This document shows positions 27,579-36,070 of a stretch of 64,000 nt of DNA, in pieces. The stretch spans positions 62,001 through 126,000 of the forward strand of contig JAPYPR010000005.1 in the NCBI GenBank assembly GCA_029937545.1, read 5' to 3'. A program made the translations under genes and the position numbers. The DNA is from Erythrobacter sp. (lineage in GTDB: Bacteria > Pseudomonadota > Alphaproteobacteria > Sphingomonadales > Sphingomonadaceae). The notes beneath the pieces were generated by a model. It was not told the DNA's origin. It did not search any database and was given only the letters and a program-made list of their open reading frames with translations. How positions within the stretch are numbered: the stretch's first letter is position 1; every line of letters begins with the position of its first letter.

Positions 27579-28484
27579 GTGAGCGACACCAAGACCCCCG
27601 AGCAACTCGTCGCAGGCCTCGTCCGCCTGCTTACCGTCACCCGCGATGGCGAGGACGCGTTCAGCGCCCCGCAGCAGCCCGGCGGCGTCGGCCGCGTGTT
27701 CGGCGGCCAGGTCATCGCCCAGGCGCTGCAGGCCGCGCAGGCCACCGCGCCCGAGGGGCTCGAGGCCCATTCGCTCCACGCCTACTTCCTGCGCGGCGGC
27801 AAGGAGGGCGTCGACATCGCCTATGCCACCGCGCGCGACTTCGACGGGCGCAGCTTCGCCAACCGCCGCGTGGTCGCGACGCAGGAGGGCAAGCCGATCC
27901 TCAACCTCACCGCCAGCTTCCAGCGGCCGGAGGACGGCCTTTCCCACGACGACACGACCATGCCGGACGTGCTGCCGCCCGAAGAGCTCAAGCCCGATAT
28001 GGAGCAGCGCCGCGCCATGGTGGAGCGGATGGGCGACCGCATGAGCGAGGACCAGCGCAAGTTCGTCCTCCGCCCCCGCCCGATCGACATGCGGACCAAT
28101 GACAAGCTGCACTGGATGAACAGCGAACCGCGCCCGCCGCGCGCGCACAGCTGGTTCCGCACGGTCGCGCCCCTGCCCGACGATGCGGCGCTGCACCGCG
28201 CGGTGATCGCCTATGCCAGCGACTACACGCTGCTCGGCACCAGCGCCCTGCCCCATGGCCTCAGCTGGATGCGCGGCGAGCTGGTCGGTGCCAGCCTCGA
28301 TCACGCGATCTGGTTCCACCGTCCGGCACGCGCCGACGAATGGCTCCTCTACGCAACCGACGCCCCGTGGAGCGGATCGGGCCGAGGCTACAACCGCGGC
28401 CGCATCTTCAACCGCGCCGGCGAGCTGATCGCCAGCGTGGCGCAGGAGGGGATGATGCGGAAGCGGGTCCAGCGAGAGGGCTAA
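27579..28484 (+). CDS. tesB: Acyl-CoA thioesterase II
   Basis: TesB hydrolyses medium- and long-chain acyl-CoA. The 301-residue double-hotdog protein has the N-terminal RVFGGQVIAQALQAAQAT helix and HSLHAYFLRGGK. The second hotdog carries YASDYTLLGTSALPHG, with the catalytic aspartate, and SLDHAIWFHRPARADEWLLY. The expected catalytic triad positions look intact. The GTG at 27579 is used because it gives the family start MSDTKTPEQLVAGL. It lies 21 bases after the cupin-like gene and may be cotranscribed with it. Confidence 0.93.
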   Translation: MSDTKTPEQLVAGLVRLLTVTRDGEDAFSAPQQPGGVGRVFGGQVIAQALQAAQATAPEGLEAHSLHAYFLRGGKEGVDIAYATARDFDGRSFANRRVVATQEGKPILNLTASFQRPEDGLSHDDTTMPDVLPPEELKPDMEQRRAMVERMGDRMSEDQRKFVLRPRPIDMRTNDKLHWMNSEPRPPRAHSWFRTVAPLPDDAALHRAVIAYASDYTLLGTSALPHGLSWMRGELVGASLDHAIWFHRPARADEWLLYATDAPWSGSGRGYNRGRIFNRAGELIASVAQEGMMRKRVQREG

Positions 28485-28809
28485 AACCTTTGTAGGACAA
28501 ATGTTGGGCTGCCCGAGGGCGAGACCCATGACATGGACCGCATGTTACACAGTTCAGGGCGGAAAAACCTCGGGGTTCGAAAAAGCGGGCCGACGATGGG
28601 AAAGAACGGCGCGGGAATAGCACTGGGCAGGGATGTAGGAAAACCGAGCAGGTCCGCCACCACGTGCAGGTACGAAAAATTAACCCCATTCACGCCTGAA
28701 ATCTTAACCATCGATCCGCGAAATCCCATCTTTCTGCGGTTTTTGCGTAGTCCTTCGTTTACCTTTGCATCGTAGAGCGGCGAGCCTGATCAACTATCCG
28801 GGCCCGTCC
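28485..28809. other. Intergenic region upstream of the RTX gene
   Basis: This gap of about 325 bases contains no convincing gene, hairpin terminator or RNA. It becomes AT-richer toward the RTX start and includes a TTAACCAT at 28704-28711, which resembles a CtrA half-site but has no partner at the correct spacing. The RTX promoter presumably lies here. Confidence 0.5.
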
Positions 28810-31692
28810 ATGTCGAAAATCGTAGCTTCGCGTCTTACCTATCTTGAACAAACGACTTCGGCCTACCGAACTCCGTCGGTCGAGCCCGACGCGCCCGCCA
28901 CATGGGGTGGCTACGACTTGGTCGCCGCCGCCGCATTGCTCGGCAAGCAGTCGCCCAGCCTTCAGGTCCCGGCGCTTCCTTCCTTGGAAATCTACGAGAT
29001 CCAGGGCGCAGGGCACGTGTCCGCTCATGTCGGTGCCACGGTTTCGACCCAGGGTATCATCACCGCCATCGACCGCGGCGGCTTCTGGCTTCAATCGGCC
29101 GTAGGCGATGGTGACAGCGCAACCTCGGACGCAATCTTCGTTCGTCATTCTGTCGCCGGTGTAGCTGTCGGAGACGCGATCACGGTCACCGGAGTAGTGG
29201 GCGAGCAAGCGCGCGGACCGGGCCTGACCATCACGGAGATTTCCGCCCAGACGGTCAGTGTGCACAGCCACGGCAATGCACTCCCCGAGGCAATCCTGAT
29301 CGGTGTCAATGGCATTCTCCCGCCGACCTCGGTTATCGAAGACGACTCGTTCGGTTCCTACGATCCGGAGACCGATGGCCTGGATTTCTGGGAATCGCTC
29401 GAAGGCATGCGCGTGACGCTGGAAACGCCGCAGGCGATTTCCAACACCAACAGCTATGGCGAGACCTACCTCGTCGCTTCGCATGGCGCCGACGCGACCG
29501 GCATGACCATTCGCGGCGGGCTCGCCATCGGCGAAGGCGACTGGAACCCCGAGCAGATCCAGCTCGACGACCGGCTCTACGACCAGCCTTACCTGACTGT
29601 GGGAGATCAGCTCGCGAGCGTCACCGGCATCCTCGGCTATGGCTACAATCACTACGAGCTGGTCGCGACCGAGCGCGCCGTCGTTACGCGTGATGCGGTA
29701 CTCACTCGCGAAACCGCCGATTTCAGTGGTGATGCGAACCACTTGACCGTCGCAACCTACGATCTGTCGAACCTCGACCCCTACGATGCACGCTTCGCTT
29801 CGGTCGCCAACGACATTGTAAACCGGTTGCAGTCTCCCGATGTCATTGCCGTCCAGCGCGTGCAGGACGCCGACGGTCGGGGCACTGGAACCGATCTGTC
29901 GGGCCATGCGACCGCCGACCGCCTGATCGAAGCGATCTTCCAGCAAACCGGCCTACGCTACGTTTATGTCGAGATCGCACCCGACGAAATCAATTCGACC
30001 GCCGGGCAGGAAAACGGCAATGTCCGCAACGGTTATCTCTATCGCCCCGACCGCGTGGAACTGGTCGAAGGGAGCCTGCAAGTCATCGACCACGCAATCT
30101 TCGATGGCACCCGCAGCCCGCTGGTGGCGACCTGGAGCTTCAATGGCGAGGAAGTGACGACGATCAACGTCCATTTCACCACGCGATATGGCAGCGACCC
30201 GCTGTGGGGAGCGGTGCAGGACCCGTATCATGCGGGCACGATCATGCGGACCAACCAGATTGCTGCGGTGGACGAATATATCGAAGCGATGCTCGCCGCC
30301 GACCCGGACGCCAATGTCATGCTCACCGGTAGTTTCGGCGGCTTTACCTGGGAAGCAGCGCAGCGACAGCTGACGGATGACGGGCTGCTGACCAATCTCA
30401 CGAACTGGCTCGACGCGGGCGACCGTTACACCTCTATCGTCGATGGCAATACGCAGCAATTGCACCACACGCTGCTGAGTGGTGGACTGTTCTCACGCGC
30501 CGAGTACGATATCGTCCATCTCAACTCGGAGTTCGCTGGTCTCGGCCGCAATTCGGCCAACGATCCGCAAGTTACGCGGTTCTATATTCCGAATGCGCCG
30601 GACAACCTGCGCCTCGCCGGCAACAGTGTGGTAGAGAACGCAGCCGCTGGCACGGTGGTCGGGCGGCTAGTGGCCGACGACACGCTTGGCGATCGGCTGA
30701 CTTACGAACTGCTCGACGACGCCGGAGGCCTGTTCGGGATTAACGCCGCCACTGGCGTCATCACGACCACCGCTCCGCTGAATTTCGAAGAACTGGCGCA
30801 GTATAACCTTGAGGGCCGCGTGACGGACACGGCAGGTCTGAGCACCTCGGGAAGTTTCACTGTGTCGGTACTCGACGCCAACGAAACGCCGGTCGCGGCT
30901 GACGATAGCCTCTCGATCGTCGAGGGTGGAGTCGCGAACGATCTTGCCGCACTTCTGCTCGGCAATGATGCGGATCCGGACGGCGGTGCCTTGCGTATCC
31001 TGTCGGTCGATACGGCCGGAACGACCGGCAGGGTGGAATTCGATCCCGAGACCCAAAGCCTGCGCTATTTTGCGCGTGGCGGGGCGATCGACGAGCTGGC
31101 TCAGGATGAAAGCCTGCTCGACACTTTCACCTATACCGTGGTGGACGCCAACGGCGCGACCCATACCGCACGCGTGACGATCACCGTCGATGGCGCGGTG
31201 GATGGCGTGACCCTGTATGGCGGGAACGGCAACGACGTGCTGCACGGCAGCGAAGGCGACGATTTTCTCTACGGCGGCAATGGCACCGACACGCTGATCG
31301 GCTACGGCGGCGATGATTGGCTGGAGGGTGGCCGTGGCAACGACATCCTGACCGGCGGCGAGGGTTCGGATATCTTCGTAGTCGAGAAGGCCGGAGGCCA
31401 CGACTTCGTCACGGATTTCGATATTCATGAAGACATGATCCACGACCGTGACGATCTGGGCCTGAAAGCCTGGTGGCTCGAGGATTACGACAACGACGGC
31501 ACGCTCGATCTTACGCTGATGTTCAACAAGGGCGCGAAGATCACCCTCGCCAATGTCTGGGACATGGTTTTTCAGGGACAGGATGGCGCGGATGTGGATG
31601 CGCTGGTGGACCAGATCGTCTTTTACCACACGACCGATGCTGGCGCGGCCGGCTTCGTCAATTTGGGTGCGGTCAACGAATTTATCGTCTGA
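28810..31692 (+). CDS. Secreted RTX protein with ExeM/NucH-like nuclease fold and altered active site
   Basis: The 960-residue protein lacks a Sec signal and ends with glycine-rich Ca2+-binding repeats (GNGNDVLHGSEGDDFLYGG to GSDIFVV, about residues 805-860), the mark of type I secretion. The order of domains follows ExeM/NucH extracellular nucleases: an OB-like N-terminal domain (STQGIITAIDRGGFWLQ), a central endonuclease/exonuclease/phosphatase (EEP) domain (about 310-600), a cadherin-like domain and a further tandem Ig-like domain, then RTX. Residues that normally bind metal or catalyse are changed: QE becomes Q-R350, GDxN becomes G-S508-F-G510, LDH becomes L-H552-H, and SDHDP is missing. 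It therefore probably no longer cleaves DNA. The ATG at 28810 was chosen over a TTG 15 codons upstream. Confidence 0.8.
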   Translation: MSKIVASRLTYLEQTTSAYRTPSVEPDAPATWGGYDLVAAAALLGKQSPSLQVPALPSLEIYEIQGAGHVSAHVGATVSTQGIITAIDRGGFWLQSAVGDGDSATSDAIFVRHSVAGVAVGDAITVTGVVGEQARGPGLTITEISAQTVSVHSHGNALPEAILIGVNGILPPTSVIEDDSFGSYDPETDGLDFWESLEGMRVTLETPQAISNTNSYGETYLVASHGADATGMTIRGGLAIGEGDWNPEQIQLDDRLYDQPYLTVGDQLASVTGILGYGYNHYELVATERAVVTRDAVLTRETADFSGDANHLTVATYDLSNLDPYDARFASVANDIVNRLQSPDVIAVQRVQDADGRGTGTDLSGHATADRLIEAIFQQTGLRYVYVEIAPDEINSTAGQENGNVRNGYLYRPDRVELVEGSLQVIDHAIFDGTRSPLVATWSFNGEEVTTINVHFTTRYGSDPLWGAVQDPYHAGTIMRTNQIAAVDEYIEAMLAADPDANVMLTGSFGGFTWEAAQRQLTDDGLLTNLTNWLDAGDRYTSIVDGNTQQLHHTLLSGGLFSRAEYDIVHLNSEFAGLGRNSANDPQVTRFYIPNAPDNLRLAGNSVVENAAAGTVVGRLVADDTLGDRLTYELLDDAGGLFGINAATGVITTTAPLNFEELAQYNLEGRVTDTAGLSTSGSFTVSVLDANETPVAADDSLSIVEGGVANDLAALLLGNDADPDGGALRILSVDTAGTTGRVEFDPETQSLRYFARGGAIDELAQDESLLDTFTYTVVDANGATHTARVTITVDGAVDGVTLYGGNGNDVLHGSEGDDFLYGGNGTDTLIGYGGDDWLEGGRGNDILTGGEGSDIFVVEKAGGHDFVTDFDIHEDMIHDRDDLGLKAWWLEDYDNDGTLDLTLMFNKGAKITLANVWDMVFQGQDGADVDALVDQIVFYHTTDAGAAGFVNLGAVNEFIV

Positions 31693-31707
31693 GCGCCCTG
31701 CGCCCGG

Positions 31708-31722
31708 TCTAGTCTAGTCTAG
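31708..31722. repeat. Three tandem TCTAG units
   Basis: Three exact copies of TCTAG begin 16 bases after the RTX stop. The three TAG triplets fall in three different frames on the plus strand, and the complementary TAGs do the same on the minus strand. The repeat is short and could be chance, though CTAG is usually scarce in bacterial DNA. Confidence 0.6.
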
Positions 31723-31737
31723 ACGCAAAAGAGAGCT

Positions 31738-31851
31738 AACCTGGAAGCCGGCCGGGGTGCCTACCTCGTCGGAATCGAAGCATGCGCCGACGCCGCCGGT
31801 GAACACCGTGCTGTCGCTGATGCAGTAGCCGCAGTTGCAGGCTACGCGACT
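31738..31851 (-). pseudogene. Relic of a YadA-type adhesin membrane anchor
   Basis: Read on the minus strand this stretch encodes YCISDSTVFTGGVGACFDSD and AGFQVS. These match the C-terminal anchor of the intact adhesin 4.3 kb away (YRISDSTVFTGGVGVGFDSG, AGFQAS). At the DNA level, bases from 31741 align with 36083 onward at about 90% for some 80-85 bases and then diverge. No head or stalk sequence is present. It is a fragment left by duplication, recombination or loss of a second adhesin gene. Confidence 0.8.
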
Positions 31852-31980
31852 GTAACACGCATGCGGTCCCAGCTTCGCGAGAACGGCCGGGATGGGCCGG
31901 ACGATAGGAAAGAGCGGCACCCGGTAGCACCGGTCGTGATCGCCGGAAATTTGCAGTCTTCCCTATCGCAGGTATTTCCG

Positions 31981-33003
31981 TCAGTCGCCCAGCGCGGTCT
32001 CGATCGCGCCGAGAGGAACGAGCTTGAAGTTCTGCGCCCCCGTGGCGTTGATCCCGTCTTGCGCGACGAAGAGCCCGCCGGGGAAATTCGGCCCGAAATC
32101 TCCGCGCCTGGCCTCGATGCCGTCGGTCTCTTCGGTGCTGCCGAACCGGCCTTCCCCGATGCGGAACCGACCGGCAGGCAGCACGTCTGGCAGGCTATAG
32201 CGCATGTAAGTGTTGTCGCCCTGGCTCGAGGCATAGAGCCAGCCACCGGCCGCGCCTTCGGGCACCAACGCCAAACCCTCGAGGTCCGCTACGAGATTGC
32301 GATTGTCGACCCGCGCGACCAGTTCGCCCTCCGTACGACCGGAAGCGAAGCGCCAAATGCCGCCAGCCTCCTCGCCGATAAAGAGGGTGCCGTCGCGCGC
32401 ATCGATAGCGCAGCCTTCGGGCTGGCTTGGAACATTCATGGTGCGCAGCTGCCGGATGGTTGGCTGCGCACCCAGTGTGATGGTCCATTCGCCGATATTG
32501 CCTTCCTTCGGAACCGTGTAAACGACGAGTCCGCCATCGGAAGCGCGATACCCGCAGATGCCGTAGGCTTCACCCGGACCGGCGGCGAGCGTTGCGAGAG
32601 GCACCAGTTCCGCGGCGTCCGTATCCAGCCGGAACAGGGCGATCTTGCCATTCGCTAGGTCCGAGCGATCGCTGGCAAAGACGATGATCCCTTCGTTTCC
32701 CATATCGACCAGATCGACATTGTTCAGACCCGGCTGCGCGTGGAAGCCACGGATCGCGCCGTCCAGGCCGTAAACATAGAGTCCGCCTTTTTTGTCAGTA
32801 GCGACGATCAGGCTATCCGCTGGCGAAGCTGCGTTGCGCCAGATCGCCGGATCGTCGGCCGCATCTTCATTGGCCGTGCCAACGGGTTCGGTTTCGGCGA
32901 CCGCGTAGACCGGCGTAGCGGGATTGCCCATCACGGGAATCGTGGCGCAGGCAGCAGCGACCGCGAGGGTGGAGAGGGCGAAAAAAGTGAAACCGCTACG
33001 CAT
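31981..33003 (-). CDS. Beta-propeller phytase, probable lipoprotein
   Basis: This 340-residue enzyme of the beta-propeller phytase family hydrolyses phytate in the presence of Ca2+. Signature segments are ANEDAADDPAIWRNAASP, TDKKGGLYVYGLDG, PGLNNVDLVD, NLVADLEGLALVPE, SSQGDNTYMRY and TDGIEARRGDFGP, covering the Ca-binding and phosphate sites. The N-terminus has a hydrophobic signal ending in AVAAAC, so it may be lipid-anchored. Its start shares bases with the stop of the TonB-dependent receptor upstream (TGATG), indicating co-expression for phosphate or phytate scavenging. Confidence 0.92.
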   Translation of the reverse strand: MRSGFTFFALSTLAVAAACATIPVMGNPATPVYAVAETEPVGTANEDAADDPAIWRNAASPADSLIVATDKKGGLYVYGLDGAIRGFHAQPGLNNVDLVDMGNEGIIVFASDRSDLANGKIALFRLDTDAAELVPLATLAAGPGEAYGICGYRASDGGLVVYTVPKEGNIGEWTITLGAQPTIRQLRTMNVPSQPEGCAIDARDGTLFIGEEAGGIWRFASGRTEGELVARVDNRNLVADLEGLALVPEGAAGGWLYASSQGDNTYMRYSLPDVLPAGRFRIGEGRFGSTEETDGIEARRGDFGPNFPGGLFVAQDGINATGAQNFKLVPLGAIETALGD

Positions 33004-35828
33004 CAGAACGTCATCCTCACGCCTGCCTTCATGGTCCAGTTATATTCCTCGTACTGGTAGATATTCCGCCGTCCGCCGAGCGTGTTGTAAGCGAAATACT
33101 TCCCATCGGTGATGTTCACCCATTCATAGAACAGCTGGAGCCCGTCGGCGACGCGATATTTGGCCGACAGGTCGAGCTGGAAGTGATCGTCGACATAGCG
33201 GTCGAGCGCAGGCTCGCTGCCGAGCTCATCGAGATATTTGTCGCGATAGGTGCCCGACAGGCGGACATCGACCAGACCCTTGTCGTAGCCGACCGAAACA
33301 TTGCCGGTATGCTTGCTGGTCGAGGGCAGCGGAATGTCGCGCGGGCCGTCGGCCGCCACCAGCGTCACCGCACCGTCCGCATCGGTATAGGTGTAATTCG
33401 CCTGCACCAGAAACCCGTCGAGCGCGCCGGTGAAGGCCTGCGCGAAGCCCAGCTCGAAACCGAAGACCTCGGCCTTGTCGCCGTTGAACCAGATTGTCGC
33501 TTCATCGAAGGGTACGCCGCGGAAGCTTCCGTTGAACGGCGCATCGTCGGCCTCGAATACGGTCTCGACGAAGAAATCCTCGATGTTCTTGTAAAAAGCG
33601 GAGGCATAAATCGCGCCATTGTCGGTCATATAATATTCGACTGCCGCATCCACGTTCCAGGCTTCTGCGGGAAGCAGACCGGGATTGCCGAACTCGCCCT
33701 CGCGCTCCCCGTCATCGGCTTCTTCCACGGCCACCCGAGGTGCCTGCTGGAAGGGGCCGGGCCGCACGATAGAGCGGTAGCCCGCGGCGCGCAGAATCAG
33801 GTCCGGCGCGGCTTCGAAGCGCAGATTGAGGCTGGGCAGCCAGTGATCGTAATCCTTGTCGATCGAAACCGGGCTGACCAGCACCACGTCGTCGGTGGCG
33901 ATCGTGCCATCGGGCAGCGTTCCGTCTTCCTCGACCAGCAGCACATCGTTGCCACTGAGCGTGTTGGACGTGTTCTCGTACCGCACGCCGCCGATCACGG
34001 TCAGCGTGGAGCTGTCCCAACGACCGAGTAGATAGCCTGCAAGGATGTCTTCCTCCACCACGAAATCCTCGACTGCACTGTCGAAGGCGCTGTCGATCTC
34101 CTGCAATTCGAAACTGTCGAAGTTGCGCAGGAAAAAGTCGGTCGCCGCGGTGAAACCGGGAAGCGGACCGATGTTGGCGATCCGATAGGTCGGGTCTTCG
34201 CCCAGCGCGTCCGCCAGCGCGTAGTCGTCAAGCTCGTAGAACTCGACGGTGCCGTTGAAGCTCTTTTCCCGCCAGCGGCCCTTGGCTCCGGCCTGCACCG
34301 TGAACTCGCCATTGTCGCCGACGAAGCGGCGCCCAAGGTCGAATTTGGCCGAGTATTCTTCGTCCTGCGAATCCGACAGCACGACGTATTCGACGTCGTT
34401 GAGCTCGTAAGCCGAGGGGTTGAAGAAGTCGCCAGGGTTGGCGAGGACGGAGTAAAGCGGCACTCGCTCGTCAGCCAAATCGAAGCCCAGTCGCAGCCCT
34501 TCCGCTTCGTATTCACGCTCGAACTGGGTCGGATCGATGCTGCCGTTTTCGCGCTCGCTCGATTTCGCCCAGCTGCCGGAGTATTCGGCGAACCAATCGC
34601 CCCAATCGCTTTCGCCGCCCAAGACCACGCTGCGGATCTTCTGGCGTTCAAAGCGATCCTTGATGTCGCGCTCGACCACGATGGCCTCATCGTCGTCATA
34701 GACCAGCTGGTCGCTCGTGCCCGATGCGCCTGCGTCACCGAGGTCGAAGGTCAGGCGACGGCGGAATTCCTGATCGTCGAACTGGCTGTAGATGCCGCGG
34801 ACATACAGCTCCGTGCTGTCGCCTGCACGAAAGTCGAGGCCCAGCGTAGCGCTGATTCGCTCGCGCTCCACATCGTAGTCGCGATACTGGAATTCCTCGG
34901 CATAGACGAGACCGTCGTCGAGTTCCCAATCGTCCGCTTCGATATTGTCGGTTTCGAACGTGCGCTTGTAATAGGACAGGCCGCCCGACACACCGAAATT
35001 GTCGCCAAGGCGCGCAGAGAAATCCACGCTGCCCTTGGGGCTCACTTCGTCGGCAAGCTCGTTGTAGCTGCCTTCCAGCTTGACGGTCAGCAGGTCCCGC
35101 TTGCGGTCGAAAGCACTGGTTGTCTCGATCTCGACCGATGCGCCGATCGTATCGGCATCCATGTCGGGAGTGAGCGACTTTTTCACCTCGATCGATTCGA
35201 TGATGTCGGACGACACCACGTCGAGCGCGACGGCACGAATGTCGTTTTCGGGCGAAGGCAGCCGCACGCCGTTGAGCGAGGTGGCGTTCAGGCTGGGGCT
35301 GAGGCCGCGGATGGAGACGAAGCGGCCCTCGCCCTGATCATTCAGCACGTTGATGCCGGGCAGGCGGCGAAGGCTCTCGGCCACGTTCTGGTCGGGAAAC
35401 TGGCCGATGGCATCGCGAGTCAGCACGTCGGAAACCGTGTCGTTTTGGCGCTTGCGCGAAAGGGCGCTGGAAAGGTTGGCGGCCTGGCCGATGACCAGGA
35501 TCTCGTTATCTCCGAAGCCGCTCAGCGCCACATCGGCTCGCACGGTCCCCGTCGCGGGCACCGTCACGCTCTGCGTCCGGGTCTCCGCGCCGACATAGCT
35601 GACTTCCAGCGTATAGCTTCCGGCAGGTACCTCGTTGAAGCGGAACGATCCATCGCGCTCGGTCGTGGTAACGCGGTCGAGCTCGACGATGCGCACCTGG
35701 GCCGAACGAAGCGCGATCGTCTGGCTCGCATCGCCGACCGAGCCGACCACTTCTCCGGCCTGCGCCAGCGTGGGGATGGTAGCAACGGCGAACGCCGCGC
35801 CGGCGAGAAGCGATTTCCTGATATTCAT
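33003..35828 (-). CDS. TonB-dependent receptor paired with phytase
   Basis: This 941-residue outer-membrane receptor starts with a signal peptide (about 24 residues, cleaved near LAQA). A carboxypeptidase-regulatory-like domain follows (ALRSAQVRIVELDRVTTTE, about residues 38-105). The plug domain contains DVLTRDAIGQFPDQNVAESLRRLPGI and VSIRGLSPSLN, and a large beta-barrel ends in the aromatic VRMTF. No FecA-type signalling domain is present, so it is unlikely to talk directly to the ECF factor nearby. The ATG at 35828 follows GGAGG by about seven bases. Coupling to phytase suggests uptake of inositol phosphates or metal-phytate complexes. Confidence 0.93.
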   Translation of the reverse strand: MNIRKSLLAGAAFAVATIPTLAQAGEVVGSVGDASQTIALRSAQVRIVELDRVTTTERDGSFRFNEVPAGSYTLEVSYVGAETRTQSVTVPATGTVRADVALSGFGDNEILVIGQAANLSSALSRKRQNDTVSDVLTRDAIGQFPDQNVAESLRRLPGINVLNDQGEGRFVSIRGLSPSLNATSLNGVRLPSPENDIRAVALDVVSSDIIESIEVKKSLTPDMDADTIGASVEIETTSAFDRKRDLLTVKLEGSYNELADEVSPKGSVDFSARLGDNFGVSGGLSYYKRTFETDNIEADDWELDDGLVYAEEFQYRDYDVERERISATLGLDFRAGDSTELYVRGIYSQFDDQEFRRRLTFDLGDAGASGTSDQLVYDDDEAIVVERDIKDRFERQKIRSVVLGGESDWGDWFAEYSGSWAKSSERENGSIDPTQFEREYEAEGLRLGFDLADERVPLYSVLANPGDFFNPSAYELNDVEYVVLSDSQDEEYSAKFDLGRRFVGDNGEFTVQAGAKGRWREKSFNGTVEFYELDDYALADALGEDPTYRIANIGPLPGFTAATDFFLRNFDSFELQEIDSAFDSAVEDFVVEEDILAGYLLGRWDSSTLTVIGGVRYENTSNTLSGNDVLLVEEDGTLPDGTIATDDVVLVSPVSIDKDYDHWLPSLNLRFEAAPDLILRAAGYRSIVRPGPFQQAPRVAVEEADDGEREGEFGNPGLLPAEAWNVDAAVEYYMTDNGAIYASAFYKNIEDFFVETVFEADDAPFNGSFRGVPFDEATIWFNGDKAEVFGFELGFAQAFTGALDGFLVQANYTYTDADGAVTLVAADGPRDIPLPSTSKHTGNVSVGYDKGLVDVRLSGTYRDKYLDELGSEPALDRYVDDHFQLDLSAKYRVADGLQLFYEWVNITDGKYFAYNTLGGRRNIYQYEEYNWTMKAGVRMTF

Positions 35829-35993
35829 TGAAGCCCTCCAAGGTATTTGAAGGGCGCTTAGGAGTCTTGTTTGACTGCATGATTGCCGCCCGGAGGCAAA
35901 CACGTTGCAGTCACGCCAAACTGGTCACGCGAATGCAACACCGTCCAAGGCCATTCGGACCACGAGCGCTTCTTCCCCATTCATTTGCTGACG

Positions 35994-36027
35994 AAAAAAG
36001 GGGCGGAGCGCTTCTCGCGCCCCGCCC
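35994..36027 (-). terminator. Intrinsic terminator after the YadA-type adhesin gene
   Basis: On the minus strand GGGCGGGGCGC and GCGCTCCGCCC form an 11-bp stem with one G-T pair around GAGAA, followed by six T residues (35994-35999). It separates the adhesin from the receptor-phytase operon. Confidence 0.9.
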
Positions 36028-36070
36028 TCCTTGCTGGTCCGCAGGGAAGCTTGCGGACCGGACCTGGCGC

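Noticed and set aside
28704-28711. TTAACCAT as a CtrA binding site upstream of the RTX gene
   Set aside because: No second half-site at the required spacing.
31981-35828. FecA-FecI-type signalling between the receptor and the nearby ECF sigma factor
   Set aside because: The receptor has a carboxypeptidase-regulatory-like N-terminus, not a secretin/TonB short N-terminal signalling domain, and the anti-sigma is RskA-like.
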